57,384 nt of DNA from an uncultured Eubacteriales bacterium (GCA_902765395.1 CACWZP010000031.1:1-57384); one strand, 5' to 3'. Shown: positions 40,987-51,482, numbered from the stretch's first letter. Notes: generated by a model not told the origin, from the sequence alone. A program made the numbers and translations.

Positions 40987-42120
40987 ATGGATCGAAGAAG
41001 GGGAGGGTATCAGCCCCGGCGAGGCGCGCTGGGCTGGCTTTTGAGCCAGCTCCGGCGCGATCCCTGGCCGATCTGGCTGGTGCTGACCGCGCACGTGGTG
41101 GCGCTGGGCTTGGCACTGGTGCTGTATGCACTGCCGCACCACGTCATTCCGCATGGGGAGGTGTCCATCGGCATCGTGTCCACCCGCGGCGGCGCGGCGA
41201 CGCAGGTGAGCGCACCGGTGGAGACGCCGCTGCCGGAGCAGGAACAGCCCGCCGTCCAGGCGGAGGAACAGCCTGTGGCCGATGCTGTCGAGGCGGAGCC
41301 GACCCCGCTGCCCACCGAGACGCCGGAGCCCGTGGTCGTGGGCAACTTCCGGGACGACTTCCCCGGCATGTTCACGAACGGCGAAGTCACCTATTCGGAC
41401 ACCGGCTATCAGAGCGGCAACCTCAACGTGCGCTACTTCACCGAGTACAACAATGATATCAACGCACAGGTCTACCTGGTGGAGTTCTACGTCGCCGACA
41501 TCAGCTGCCTGGTCACCGCCTTCGGCAAGGACAAGTACGGCCGCGGCTACACCGAGTGGATCGAGAAGATCGCCGAGCGCTACAGCGCCGTGGCGACGCT
41601 GAACGGAGATTACTACGGCACCCGCGACACCGGCGTGGTCATCCGAAACGGCACGCTCTACCGCGACAACAAGACCACGGACGACATCGCCATACTCTAC
41701 TGGGACGGCCACATGGAGATGTTCCCCGCCGGGGAATTCGACGCCGTCAGGGAGATGGAGCGCGGCGCGTACCAGAGCTGGTGCTTCGGGCCGTCGCTGC
41801 TGGACGGCGAGGGCAATCCTCTGGGCACCTACACCGACGGGCATGGCACCAACAAGCGGCATCCCCGCTCCGCCATCGGCTATTACGAGCCGGGGCACTA
41901 CTGCTTCGTGGCCGTGGACGGCCGCAACAAGAAATCCAACGGCGCCAAGATCGACGCGCTGGCCAAGATCATGGCCGGGTTCGGCTGCAAGCTGGCCTAC
42001 AACCTGGACGGCGGACAGACCTCGCTGCTGGCCCTGGCCAACAAGCTGGTCAACATTCCCTCCGACGGCGGACGGAACAGCAGCGACTACATCATGGTCA
42101 TCGACAGCGTGTCGCCATGA
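40987..42120 (+). CDS. Phosphodiester glycosidase-family (NAGPA) membrane-anchored protein
   Basis: This 377-residue protein has a basic cytoplasmic N-terminus, a single membrane helix (about residues 30-55), a Glu/Pro/Thr-rich linker (about 75-118) and an external NAGPA domain (about 150-377). Domain features include TLNGDYYGTRDTGVVIRNG and the C-terminal LAYNLDGGQTSLLA, where NLDGG is a hallmark. Family members remove capping sugars from phosphodiesters or act on cell-wall-linked glycans. Here the substrate is unknown, but an extracytoplasmic wall or teichoic polymer is plausible. It follows valS by 26 bases and precedes two small membrane-protein genes. Confidence 0.88.
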   Translation: MDRRRGGYQPRRGALGWLLSQLRRDPWPIWLVLTAHVVALGLALVLYALPHHVIPHGEVSIGIVSTRGGAATQVSAPVETPLPEQEQPAVQAEEQPVADAVEAEPTPLPTETPEPVVVGNFRDDFPGMFTNGEVTYSDTGYQSGNLNVRYFTEYNNDINAQVYLVEFYVADISCLVTAFGKDKYGRGYTEWIEKIAERYSAVATLNGDYYGTRDTGVVIRNGTLYRDNKTTDDIAILYWDGHMEMFPAGEFDAVREMERGAYQSWCFGPSLLDGEGNPLGTYTDGHGTNKRHPRSAIGYYEPGHYCFVAVDGRNKKSNGAKIDALAKIMAGFGCKLAYNLDGGQTSLLALANKLVNIPSDGGRNSSDYIMVIDSVSP

Positions 42121-42158
42121 CCCGGAACGAACGAAACAAATGAGAAAGGGGATGCCCG

Positions 42159-42635
42159 GTGATGCTCAACCGGCTGAGGCGGCTTCTGCCCCACGCGGCG
42201 ATACTGATCTGCAACATGTATATCGTGTTCTTTTTGATCGACCGCGTCAACACCGCCATGAACTTCATCGACAACCGGCTGACCAAGGGACTGCTGCTGG
42301 CGCTTTGCGTGATCAGCTGGTTCAACTGCCGCACGCTGCTGCGCCTGGCGAACCGGCCGCAACAGCCCGCCCCGAGGCCCCAGGGCCCGTATGGGCAGAG
42401 CCGCAGGCCTTCCACGAGCGCTCGCCAGCCCGCCCGCGGCTATGGGGATTACGATTCGCCTCGGTACAGAAGCGATTATGAGCCGCGCTACGGCACTACC
42501 TCCAACAGGTCGAACGGCACCGGAAGGACGAGCACCGGTTCTTCAGGCTACAGCGGTCGGCGCGCCACCTCCGGCTATGGTGAGCGGCGGACATCCTCAT
42601 CCAACTCCAGATACGGCGAGGAGCGATACAGATGA
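42159..42635 (+). CDS. Small membrane protein with Ser/Arg/Tyr/Gly-rich tail
   Basis: This protein of about 158 residues has two N-terminal hydrophobic segments (about residues 12-28 and 42-58) and then about 90 residues of low-complexity sequence rich in Ser, Arg, Gly, Tyr and Thr (for example RSNGTGRTSTGSSGYSGRR), likely disordered and cytoplasmic. I recognise no family. Either GTG (42159) or the ATG right after it could be the start; GTG has the better spacing from AAAGGGG. Its stop overlaps the next start (ATGA), so the two small proteins are translationally coupled. Confidence 0.72.
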   Translation: MMLNRLRRLLPHAAILICNMYIVFFLIDRVNTAMNFIDNRLTKGLLLALCVISWFNCRTLLRLANRPQQPAPRPQGPYGQSRRPSTSARQPARGYGDYDSPRYRSDYEPRYGTTSNRSNGTGRTSTGSSGYSGRRATSGYGERRTSSSNSRYGEERYR

Positions 42636-42850
42636 AGCAATTGGACAAATACCTGCCACTGGCCAACCTTGGCCTGGGCGCGGTGGTGCTGGTGCTGATG
42701 CTGCTGGATCTGTTCTGGCCCCGCTGGAACATCTTCCTGAACGGCTTCGTCAAGCTGCTGCTGCTGGCGTTCTGCCTGATCTCGGCCATCAACGGCATCC
42801 GGCTCTACGCCCTCTCGCGCAAGGCGCGGCAGGCGCGGCGCAGGAGATAA
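42632..42850 (+). CDS. Small two-helix membrane protein
   Basis: This 72-residue protein has two membrane helices (about residues 9-27 and 34-55) and a short, very basic C-terminus (RKARQARRRR). No family is recognised. The four-base overlap with the upstream gene, the helical pattern it shares with that gene's N-terminus and the terminator right after it support it as a real gene and as the end of the valS-linked transcript. Confidence 0.75.
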   Translation: MKQLDKYLPLANLGLGAVVLVLMLLDLFWPRWNIFLNGFVKLLLLAFCLISAINGIRLYALSRKARQARRRR

Positions 42851-42854
42851 GTTC

Positions 42855-42886
42855 AAAGGGAGCGACGATCGTTGCTCCCTTTTTGT
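42855..42886 (+). terminator. Terminator of the valS-NAGPA operon
   Basis: AAAGGGAGC (42855-42863) and GCTCCCTTT (42874-42882) form the stem, followed by TTG. Confidence 0.88.
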
Positions 42887-42899
42887 GGTTCATCACGTT

Positions 42900-43130
42900 T
42901 TCCTTGGGCCCCCTCTCAGTCAGCCTTCGGCTGCCAGCTCTCCCCCTCACGGGAGGCGAGCCAAGGCTGCCGCAAAGCCCCTATCTCTCTTGTCTCGCCC
43001 CGCGAGGAGGTTCGAGCGCATGGAAAACGGGTCTGCAGCCCCTCGTTCGAGGTGCCCGCAGGGAAGTGAGGAGGTCTTACTCAACTCCCAAAGTTTCCGT
43101 GATGTGCCACATTGTTTGGAATTGTACACG
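42900..43130. repeat. Intergenic region with repeat-like blocks
   Basis: No gene is supported here. The stretch begins GGGCCCCCTCTCAGTCAGCC, contains the palindrome CAGCCTTCGGCTG and resembles the GC-rich intergenic repeats common in gut Clostridia. Its second half carries GAGGTTCGAGC and CTCGTTCGAGG words. Assignment as a repeat rests on memory of similar sequences; it is present once in this window. Confidence 0.4.
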
Positions 43131-43136
43131 ATCAGC

Positions 43137-43166
43137 GGACCGCCGCGAAGCGGGGTCGCGCGGTCC
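43137..43166 (-). terminator. Hairpin downstream of aspartate kinase
   Basis: GGACCGC (43137-43143) and GCGGTCC (43160-43166) with inner CGCGAAGCG form a strong stem about 30 bases beyond the kinase stop, next to a second small hairpin (CGGCGAAG/CTTCGCCG). T residues are scarce. Confidence 0.5.
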
Positions 43167-43197
43167 GGCGGAGGGCGAAGGACTTCGCCGGAAATCG

Positions 43198-44268
43198 TTA
43201 CTCAATCAGCCTGACATGCAGCGCCCGCAGGCTCATCTCATAGGCCGCACGCTCCACATACAGCCGCACGCAGTCCCGCCCGCTCTCCGCGCAGATCGCG
43301 TCCAGCAGCCGCGCCGCCTCCATGACCCGCGCTGTATCCACGCCGAACACCGATATGCAGGACGCCCCGCCGGGGTCATGGCACTTCACAGGCAGCGCCG
43401 CGTCCCGCTTGCCGGCGATGCAGGGGGCGACCCCGGTCACCTTGTCGTCGATCAGCGTGCCGAAGCTCTCCGGGTCTGTCGTCGGGCGCAGCCGGGTGGG
43501 TATGCCCGCCATGGACACCGGGTCCAGGCAGGCCGGGTGCAGCACCTGGGCGCCCGCCCGTGCCAGCGCGCGCATCTGGCGATAGCTGACTTGCCGGATC
43601 AGCCTGGCACCGGGAACGATGGCAGGGTCGGCGGTCATCAGCCCGGGCACGTCCGTCCAGTTTTCATACAGGCTTGCACCCATGCCCGCCGCCGCCAGCG
43701 CGCCGGTGATGTCCGAGCCGTTGCGGGGGAAGGTGTGGATCCGCCCGTCCGGCCCGGCGCCGTAGAAGCCCGGCACGATCACCCGGTCGTGTTGACGGGA
43801 CAGGGCGATGAAACGCGCAAGCGTCCCCTCCGTGTCGAGTTGGCCATACTCATCAAAGCGCACTGCCTCCGCCGCGTCGGCCATGGGGATGCCGCTGTAG
43901 CGTGAGAACAGCAGCGCGCACAGGTGTTCTCCGCGGCTCAACGTGTGTGCCTCGGAGACGGCCAGCGCCTCTTCGATCTCCCGCTCCGCCGTCTCCCGGA
44001 AGCCGGTCACGCCCAGCGGCAGTGCGATTTCCTCATAGCGCCTGACGATGGTGTCCACGGCGACCCGGACCGAGCGCCTGTCCCGTCGCAATCGCCAGCA
44101 GGCAGCCAGCAGGGCGGTAATCTTGCTGTCGTGCCTTTCGGACACCCCCGGCGCGGACAGCACCGCGCAGCGCCTTCCCGGCGATGCCTCCAGGATGTCC
44201 CGGATCCGCCGGAAGCACGCGGCGTCGGCGGTGGAGCTGCCGCCGAATTTCGATACCAGTATCGGCAT
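43198..44268 (-). CDS. lysC: Aspartate kinase
   Basis: Aspartate kinase phosphorylates aspartate, the first step toward lysine, threonine, methionine and diaminopimelate. The 356-residue protein begins PILVSKFGGSSTADAA, the KFGGSS nucleotide-binding motif at residues 6-11, and has the substrate segments HTFPRNGSDITGALAA and YENWTDVPGLMTADP. The catalytic domain ends near residue 245, and the remaining about 110 residues hold probably only one ACT-like unit, short compared with the usual two. Feedback control may be weak or altered. GGAGGT precedes the ATG at 44268. It is divergent from dnaG. Confidence 0.9.
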   Translation of the reverse strand: MPILVSKFGGSSTADAACFRRIRDILEASPGRRCAVLSAPGVSERHDSKITALLAACWRLRRDRRSVRVAVDTIVRRYEEIALPLGVTGFRETAEREIEEALAVSEAHTLSRGEHLCALLFSRYSGIPMADAAEAVRFDEYGQLDTEGTLARFIALSRQHDRVIVPGFYGAGPDGRIHTFPRNGSDITGALAAAGMGASLYENWTDVPGLMTADPAIVPGARLIRQVSYRQMRALARAGAQVLHPACLDPVSMAGIPTRLRPTTDPESFGTLIDDKVTGVAPCIAGKRDAALPVKCHDPGGASCISVFGVDTARVMEAARLLDAICAESGRDCVRLYVERAAYEMSLRALHVRLIE

Positions 44269-44688
44269 ATTCAAAACCTCCAGCGCGGCGGCCCTCGAAG
44301 CCTGCCGCGGAACGCATAGTCAAATAACCCATCGAAGCGCCCAGGTCGTCGAATCGGGCGCTTTCGATGTATACTATGCGCGCCGCCGCGCGGGGTGCGT
44401 GTCGGAAAGCGGCAGAATCGTGGTATATAGTTAAAATAATATGAAAAAAAGGATTTTTCCGAACAGATGTTGTATATAGTATATTGATCGGCAGGCTCGT
44501 ATTCGCCGCGCCAGAGGCGCGCTCGCGCTGCCCCCGGACGGGCCGCGCAACGGTTAACTGCCACGAATTTCTTGTGTAATTTGTAAAACCAATGCAGGAA
44601 AAACGGCGAAATTGGCGAATAATAAACTACTGTAACTCGCGGAGAACCGCCCCGTGCGGGCCATGGAAAGAAGGATTGAGAGGCGTAT
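44269..44688. promoter_or_regulatory. Divergent lysC/dnaG promoter region
   Basis: This gene-free stretch has an AT-rich core (about 44420-44490) with two copies of GTATATAGT (44423-44431 and 44472-44480) and TATAGT/TATATT-like -10 words on both strands. I could not assign a promoter confidently. A GC-rich palindromic segment (CGCCGCGCCAGAGGCGCG) follows. Confidence 0.35.
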
Positions 44689-46419
44689 ATGAGCGGAAGA
44701 TTGTCGGATGCCTGGCTGGAGGAGCTGCGCTCCCGGGTCAGCCTGGAGGAAGTGGTCTCCGAGTACGTCCCCCTCAAGCAAAAGGGCCGCCGGTTCTGGG
44801 GCTGTTGTCCGTTCCACAACGAAAAGACGCCTTCCTTCTCCGTTGACAGCGAATCCCAGCTGTACTACTGCTTCGGCTGCCACAAGGGCGGCACGGTCAT
44901 CAACTTCGTGATGGACATGGAGCGCATGGAGTTCATGGACGCCGTGCGTCAGCTCGCAGAGCGCACCCACATGGAGCTGCCGGAGCGAAGCCAGCAGCCG
45001 GGTGAGAGCCGCGTCAGCAGGGACGAGCGGGAGCGTATGTACGAGGCCAACCGCGAGGCCGCCCGGTTCTTCCACAAAACACTGTGGACGGGCGAGGGCG
45101 CGGACGCTCTGAACTACCTGTACAAGCGCGGCCTCAACGATTCGGACATCCGCCGCTTCGGCCTCGGAGCTTCTCCCAAAGGCTGGGACGGCCTTTTGCA
45201 TCATCTGGAGGACGCGGGCTATGAGCCGGCGCTGCTGGAAAAGGCGGGCCTGGTGGTGCGCAAGGACAAGCGCTTCTTCGACATGTTCCGGGGTCGGGTG
45301 ATGTTTCCCATCATCAACGCCCAGGGCCGGGTGCTCGGCTTTGGCGGGCGCGCCATGGGGGATGCCCAGCCCAAGTACCTGAACACGGCGGAGACGCCCG
45401 TGTTCAACAAGCGCATGGGCCTCTACGCGCTGAACTTTGTCCAGAAGGAGCGCTCGATCGGAAGGCTGGTGCTGGTGGAGGGCTACATGGACACCGTGTC
45501 CCTTCGCAAGCACGGCGTGCAGGGCGTGGTGGCCACGCTGGGCACAGCCCTGACGGAGGAACAGGCGCGGCTGATGAAGCGCTACGCCCCCCAGGTGTGG
45601 ATCAGCTACGACGGCGACGCGGCCGGCCAGAAGGCGGCGCTGCGGGCGCTGGACATCTTCGATGCGCAGAACATCCCCGCCCGGGTGATCGACTACCCCG
45701 GCGGCATGGACCCGGACGACTTCATCAAGGCCAACGGCCTGGCGGGCTTCGAGGCGCTGGAAAAGCTGGATTCCACCAGCTACCGCATGCTTCGGGCCAG
45801 GGACGGGCTGGACACCTCCACCCAGGACGGCATGACGCAGTACGCGCTGCGCTGCTGTGAGATCCTGAAAAAGGTGAAGAGCCCCATCGAAATGGAAAAC
45901 CACCTGAGAAGGCTGGTCAATGAGACCGGCTATGACCGGGAGATACTGCTCCGCCAGATCGGCGCGACGCTCCCGGCCCAGAGCGCAGCCCCGGCGCGAC
46001 GGCGGCGCGGGAACCAATCGGAGCCCAGCGGCGTCGAAAAGGCCGAGCAGGAGCTGATCTCCATGCTCGCCGCGGGGCTGATCCCGGCAGCGGTATTGAA
46101 GCCGGAGGACTTTACAAACGACGACCATCGAACACTGGCGCAGTGGCTGATCGACGGGAACCCGGCGGGAAGCTATGTGGAGGGCATCGAGGACGACGCC
46201 CGGCGCGGCCGCGCGATGCGCGCGCTGAACTTTTCGCCCCTTCCCGCGGACAGAGAAAAGGCGCTGGAGGTGGCGCAGGAGGATCTGCGCACCCTCCGCG
46301 ACGCTCGAAACGCCCAGCGTGAAAATGAATACAAACAGAGCGTCGGCGGCATGACACAGGAACAAAAAGCGGAAATCCTGCGCCGCATTGACGCTGCGAA
46401 CCGAGATTCGGACAGTTGA
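44689..46419 (+). CDS. dnaG: DNA primase
   Basis: DnaG makes RNA primers at the replication fork. The 576-residue protein has the CHC2 zinc-binding domain, with [14 protein letters not shown] and [10 protein letters not shown] (about residues 38-70), and the primase core from about residue 110. The TOPRIM motif appears as [11 protein letters not shown] (glutamate near 266) and [16 protein letters not shown] (aspartates near 306-308). A DnaB-binding C-terminal domain follows that is rather short and charged. It heads the classic dnaG-rpoD cluster, 23 bases before rpoD. The ribosome-binding site is weak (GAGAGG). Confidence 0.97.
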   Translation: MSGRLSDAWLEELRSRVSLEEVVSEYVPLKQKGRRFWGCCPFHNEKTPSFSVDSESQLYYCFGCHKGGTVINFVMDMERMEFMDAVRQLAERTHMELPERSQQPGESRVSRDERERMYEANREAARFFHKTLWTGEGADALNYLYKRGLNDSDIRRFGLGASPKGWDGLLHHLEDAGYEPALLEKAGLVVRKDKRFFDMFRGRVMFPIINAQGRVLGFGGRAMGDAQPKYLNTAETPVFNKRMGLYALNFVQKERSIGRLVLVEGYMDTVSLRKHGVQGVVATLGTALTEEQARLMKRYAPQVWISYDGDAAGQKAALRALDIFDAQNIPARVIDYPGGMDPDDFIKANGLAGFEALEKLDSTSYRMLRARDGLDTSTQDGMTQYALRCCEILKKVKSPIEMENHLRRLVNETGYDREILLRQIGATLPAQSAAPARRRRGNQSEPSGVEKAEQELISMLAAGLIPAAVLKPEDFTNDDHRTLAQWLIDGNPAGSYVEGIEDDARRGRAMRALNFSPLPADREKALEVAQEDLRTLRDARNAQRENEYKQSVGGMTQEQKAEILRRIDAANRDSDS

Positions 46420-46442
46420 CCGGTCGAAAGGAGTGGCCCGGA

Positions 46443-47536
<1,094 letters not shown>

Positions 47537-47537
<1 letters not shown>

Positions 47538-48232
47538 TGCAACACACTGGTCAAATCGCCCTGGATCCGCGCCTGTCGATGATCGCGCGCCTGGTCGGCA
47601 GATGTGAAGTCTGCGCCGACATCGGGTGCGATCACGGCAGGCTCGGCGCGTTTTTGCTCCAGCGGGAGATGTGTCGCCGGGTGGTGCTGACGGACATCTC
47701 CGCGCCGTCGCTGAACAAGGCCAGGGGGTTGATTGCCAACCTGGGCCTGGAAGACAGCGCGGAATTTGCCGTGGGCAGCGGCGCACTGGCGCTCGAATCG
47801 CCCGTCGACTGCGCGGTGATCGCCGGCATGGGTGGGGCCACCATCGCGGCCATCCTCCACGAGGGCCGGGAAAAGCTGGGAAACGCCCGGCTGATCCTGC
47901 AGCCCAACGTGGCCGCACCGCAGCTGCGGCAGGCGCTTTCAGGCTGCGGTTACGAAATCTACGACGAACACGTCGCCCAGGACGGGCGCAGGAACTATGT
48001 CGTCATCTGCGCGCGGCCGGGGAAATCGGCGTATGACGAGAAACAGCTGACCGTCGGCCCGGTGTTGCTGGACAGGCTGCCGGAGGAGCTGACCCCTTAC
48101 GCGAAGTTTCGGCTTCGCGTGGCGAAGAAGGCGCTGGATGGGGCGATAGCCTCTGATGACCAGTCACAGGCCGAGCCGCTTCAGCGGGAGATCGCCATCT
48201 GGGAGGAGGTGCTTTCGTGTCCGCGACCGTAG
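47537..48232 (+). CDS. trmK: tRNA (adenine-22-N1)-methyltransferase
   Basis: TrmK uses S-adenosylmethionine to methylate A22 in tRNA. The 231-residue protein has a Rossmann fold opening LDPRLSMIARLV, motif I VCADIGCDHGRLGAFLL (about residues 26-42), the acidic LTDISAPSLNKA, and AVIAGMGGATIAAIL. The C-terminal helical domain has PYAKFRLRVAKKAL. This matches the TrmK/YqfN family, usually found between rpoD and the Nif3-like gene, as here. Starts and stops overlap with both neighbours, so the genes are translationally coupled. Confidence 0.95.
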
Positions 48233-48978
48233 GACAGATATTGGAGCTGGTCAACGGGATCGCTCCCTTTGAATTGGCCGAGGAATGGGACAACGTGGGT
48301 CTGCTGGCCGGAAGGCCGGACGCCCGGGTGGACACCGTGCTGTGCGCGCTGGATCTGAGCATGGACGTGCTTCAGGAAGCCGGGAGGCGCGGCGCCCAGC
48401 TGGTCTTAACCCACCACCCGATCCTGTTCCGGGGCCGGAAAAACCTCAATGAGACGGACGGGGAAGGGCGGCTGCTGTGCGCGCTGGTGCGCAGCGGCAT
48501 CGCCATGATCGCCGCCCACACCAACTTCGACAATGCCAGCCCCGGCGTGAACGACGCGCTGACGAAGGCGCTGGGCCTGTGGGATGTCGAAATACTCGAA
48601 AGCGGCATGCGCATGGGCACGCCACAGCAGGAGACCTTCGGGCAATTCGCCGATCACGCAAGCCGCGCGCTGGGCGGCCCGGTGCGCCGCTATGGCGAGC
48701 CGGACAGGCCGATTCGCCGCGTGGCCGTTCTGGGCGGCGCGGGCGAGGATTACGCAAGGATCGCTTTAGCGGCCGGCGCGGATGCCTACCTGACCGGCGA
48801 AATGGCCTACCACAAGGCGCTGGACGCCGTGGACAACGGCCTGTGCGTGCTGGAGGCGGGACACGCCGCCACGGAATATCCCGCGATTTCCGCGCTGCGC
48901 AGAGGTTTACAAATCGCCGCGGATGCGGTACAATATGATATATGCGTCTTACAGAGCGAGGCGGAACTCTTTTTCTGA
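48217..48978 (+). CDS. Nif3/DUF34-family dinuclear metal-centre protein
   Basis: This 253-residue protein of the Nif3-like (YqfO) family has FELAEEWDNVGLLAGRP (about residues 18-34), QLVLTHHPILFRG, where the two histidines bind metal, AAHTNFDNASPGVND, and the C-terminal metal ligands in LEAGHAATEY. The function is debated: GTP cyclohydrolase-like activity and metal-handling roles have been proposed. The long insert present in YqfO is absent. The GTG start follows GGGAGGAGG and overlaps trmK by 16 bases. Confidence 0.92.
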   Translation: MSATVGQILELVNGIAPFELAEEWDNVGLLAGRPDARVDTVLCALDLSMDVLQEAGRRGAQLVLTHHPILFRGRKNLNETDGEGRLLCALVRSGIAMIAAHTNFDNASPGVNDALTKALGLWDVEILESGMRMGTPQQETFGQFADHASRALGGPVRRYGEPDRPIRRVAVLGGAGEDYARIALAAGADAYLTGEMAYHKALDAVDNGLCVLEAGHAATEYPAISALRRGLQIAADAVQYDICVLQSEAELFF

Positions 48979-48993
48979 TGGAGGGATTATGAT

Positions 48994-49704
48994 ATGCAGT
49001 TGGATACCCTGTGGAGCTTCATGCAGGTGGATATGGAGGCGGACAAGTTCGAAAGCCAGATGCGCCAGTCGCCCAACAGGCAGAAGCTGGTGAAGGCCCG
49101 CGACTTCCTGAAGGATCAGCAGGCGAACATGAAGAAGCTGGAGAACGACGTGGCCGTGATGCAGGACCGCCTGGAGGCCGTCGAGGACGAGGCCGCGCGC
49201 CTGGAGAAGGTGCTGGAAGGCCTGACCGACACCTATGAGAGCAACCCGCCCGCCAGCGCCGAGGACGCCCAGAAGCAGGCGGAGGCCGTGGCCAAGCTGC
49301 TGGACACCCTGCAGCGCTACGAAGCGGAGCTGACCAAGATGCGCAAGGACGCCGACATCAAGGATCGCCAGCAGAAGGAGATCCGCGTGCGCGCCGCCAA
49401 GACCAAGATCGAGTTCGACCAGCTGAAGGTGGAGTACGACAAGGAGTTCAAGGCGGACACCGCCAAGCTCCAGGAGATGCGCGCCCACACCGAGCAGGAG
49501 GCCAAGAAGGTGGACGCGGGGCTGCTGGCGAAGTATCGCAGCATCAAGCAGCACTGCACGCCGCCCATGGCCAAGCTGGTGAACGGCCAGTGCAGCGGAT
49601 GCTTCATGTCGCTGCCTAGCGCCACGCTGCTTGACATCAAAAACGGCGACAGGATCGTGGAGTGCGACAACTGCGGCCGCATACTGTACGACGCGGGGGA
49701 ATGA
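48994..49704 (+). CDS. Coiled-coil protein with C4 zinc ribbon (COG1579 family)
   Basis: This 236-residue protein has a long, highly charged coiled coil (about residues 30-165) followed by a zinc ribbon with CSGC and CDNC (about residues 197-227) and ending GRILYDAGE. This layout is the COG1579/CdsZ family, often found after the Nif3-like gene in Gram-positives. Members have been linked to ribosome or RNA-associated functions, but the role is not settled. The ribosome-binding site GGAGGG precedes the ATG. The RNase P RNA gene follows after 19 bases, completing a conserved cluster. Confidence 0.88.
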   Translation: MQLDTLWSFMQVDMEADKFESQMRQSPNRQKLVKARDFLKDQQANMKKLENDVAVMQDRLEAVEDEAARLEKVLEGLTDTYESNPPASAEDAQKQAEAVAKLLDTLQRYEAELTKMRKDADIKDRQQKEIRVRAAKTKIEFDQLKVEYDKEFKADTAKLQEMRAHTEQEAKKVDAGLLAKYRSIKQHCTPPMAKLVNGQCSGCFMSLPSATLLDIKNGDRIVECDNCGRILYDAGE

Positions 49705-49723
49705 GTACATAGCGCGTTGATAA

Positions 49724-50091
49724 TTGTGAGGGCGCCAGACGGTCGCAGGCGCGCAAGCGCTTGAGGAAAGTCCGAGCACCGCAGGGCAGGGTGCCGGTTA
49801 ACTGCCGGTGGAGGCGACTTCAAGGAAAGTGCAACAGAGATATACCGCGAACCTCCCCTCGGGGAGACGCAAGGGTGGAAAGGCGAGGTAAGAGCTCACC
49901 CGCGGCCTGGCAACTGGCCCGCGCTGTAAACCCCACCTGGTGCAAGATTGATAGGGAAGCATGGGCACCCTTCGGGGCGGCCCGGCGGCGGCCCGTCGCG
50001 CTTCCGGGTAATCGCTTGAGCCTGCTGGCAACCGCAGGCCCAGATAGATGACCGTCCAATACAGAACTCGGCTTACAGACGCCGCTCACAA
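49724..50091 (+). ncRNA. rnpB: RNase P RNA, bacterial type A
   Basis: This catalytic RNA trims the 5' leader of tRNA precursors. The universal core is present: GAGGAAAGTCCGAGC near the 5' end, ACAGAGATATACCGC, GGTGGAAAGGCGAGGTAAGAG with CTCACC (P11/P12 region), AGATAGATGACCGTCC, and ACAGAACTCGGCTTACAG near the 3' end, which pairs with the first block to form P4. The ends TTGTGAG and CTCACAA pair as P1 and set the borders. The P6/P13/P14-compatible layout points to type A rather than the Bacillus type B. Confidence 0.95.
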
Positions 50092-50103
50092 TTTTCATAT
50101 ATG

Positions 50104-50133
50104 ACGGGGCGCTGCCAAATGGCAGTGCCCCGT
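50104..50133 (+). terminator. Hairpin after rnpB
   Basis: ACGGGGC-GCTGCC and GGCAGT-GCCCCGT form a stable stem with an AAAT loop, followed by only TTC. It is the probable terminator of rnpB. The 86 bases beyond it up to the glycosyltransferase stop hold nothing I recognise. Confidence 0.7.
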
Positions 50134-50219
50134 TCAATGGAAAGGAACCTTGACTTTTGGGGTCAACTCAACAATCTGAGGCGAAGATCTGGTTTTTCAT
50201 CCAGCTGCCGAATGATCAG

Positions 50220-51482
50220 TTACCGCAGATTTCGATAATCGTCTATGACGGCACGATAGACGCTTGAAACATTGTCAGCGATCAGCTTTGGATTATGGCG
50301 CTTCGTTGCGCACGCAACCTCATTTGACGATACTTGATTTAGAAGCGGCCCATCCGCAAATATATTCCCGATCAGGAAAGCCAACGTATGCGGCTCGTTG
50401 TAGGGGTACAGGAAGCCGGTTTGGCCGTGCTCGACCAACTGCGGCACGCCGCCGACGTTAGATGCGACGACCGGACAGCCGATCAACTGAGCTTCACAAA
50501 CTGCGTTGGGTGAGTTGTCTATCAGGGAAGGATGAACAAAGAGCGTCGCTTCCATCAACTCCGAAACAAGTTGTGGGGCATCGATTGTCCCGATGAGGTT
50601 GACGTTGACCTGATCATGTCTCAATCCGGAACGCTTTTCAGCCTCCGCAAATTCAGACGCTTCCCCGGTAACGCGCCACTCAAAGTCCAATCCCAGCATA
50701 AACTTCAGCAACCTGGCGGCGCGCAGGATGATCTCGTTGCCCTTTCGTCCGTCGACGAACACTGACGAAACGGTCAGAAGCCGCAGCTTCGCTTGAGGGC
50801 GAAATTGCCAGGTTCCCGCAGCTTCATAGATCAAGGGTCGGATTGCCTCCGGCGCGTAGAAATACTTTGCACCAGGGGAATAGTATTTGACAATGTTCCT
50901 GTCCCACTCTGTGCGCCCCATGAAGTAGCGGTTGTCGCGCATGACTTCTCGCTCAAAGCCGTCGGCACTCCATACGGGTGAATGGCGAATCAATCTGCGA
51001 AGAATCGCTTTTGCTGCCCTTAGGGGATTCCACCGCGGCTTGGGTGGGGGAAAAACCATAGTAAGTATCTCATGATAAACATTCAGGAAACCCTGCATAT
51101 GTACCACGACGGGAACCGATACGTCTCGTGCAATAGCCCCGTACAGCCACTCTGAGCCGAAGCAATGAATGACATCCGGACGGAAGTCCTCGATGGCGGC
51201 CAGCAGACCGAGCCGTAGGACAGCCCACTTTTCCGCCAGGTAGTCATGCCTGCGAAAACGGGAGCCTCGCGGCACAACACAGCGGACAGGATAATAAGTT
51301 ACGCTATCACGTAGAGCCTTGAACGGCTCGTCGTGTTCCGACTCGAAGGCTATTGCCAATTGAATATCTGCGCTGTGATACTGCAGCAGTGCAGTCTCGA
51401 GGGCTGTAGACCAATTGCCGAAAACACTCGGACGGTACAGCGCTGGATTGATGGACAGCCAAAGAACCTTTATCGAAACCAC
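50220..51482 (-). CDS. Glycosyltransferase family 4
   Basis: This protein of about 417-420 residues has a GT-B fold. The N-terminal half has DVIHCFGSEWLYGAIARDV and VVHMQGFLNVYHE; the C-terminal half has LLTVSSVFVDGRKG, a nucleotide-sugar-site EATLFVHPSLIDNSPNAVCEAQLIG with the E-x7-E-like segment, and SNVGGVPQLVEHGQTGFL. It should add a sugar to a surface polysaccharide precursor. The only standard start is GTG 51482, but its GGAGG abuts it. An ATA at 51473, eight bases after GGAGG and sharing ATAA with the flippase stop, would give MKVLWLS, the typical GT4 opening. It is the last gene of the lower-GC cluster. Confidence 0.9.
   Translation of the reverse strand: MVSIKVLWLSINPALYRPSVFGNWSTALETALLQYHSADIQLAIAFESEHDEPFKALRDSVTYYPVRCVVPRGSRFRRHDYLAEKWAVLRLGLLAAIEDFRPDVIHCFGSEWLYGAIARDVSVPVVVHMQGFLNVYHEILTMVFPPPKPRWNPLRAAKAILRRLIRHSPVWSADGFEREVMRDNRYFMGRTEWDRNIVKYYSPGAKYFYAPEAIRPLIYEAAGTWQFRPQAKLRLLTVSSVFVDGRKGNEIILRAARLLKFMLGLDFEWRVTGEASEFAEAEKRSGLRHDQVNVNLIGTIDAPQLVSELMEATLFVHPSLIDNSPNAVCEAQLIGCPVVASNVGGVPQLVEHGQTGFLYPYNEPHTLAFLIGNIFADGPLLNQVSSNEVACATKRHNPKLIADNVSSVYRAVIDDYRNLR

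Noticed and set aside
38210-41131. 973-residue open frame on the minus strand opposite valS
   Set aside because: It is an antisense shadow of a GC-rich gene; its translation is a low-complexity Leu/His/Val/Gly-rich sequence with no family resemblance, while valS on the other strand has all motifs.
43000-43070. GTTCGAG-like words suggesting a tRNA T-loop
   Set aside because: No cloverleaf, acceptor stem or anticodon arm could be built around them; no tRNA gene is supported anywhere in the window.
42872-43214. Short frames in the gap after the valS operon terminator
   Set aside because: They translate repeat-like intergenic DNA, vary by frame and lack ribosome-binding sites.
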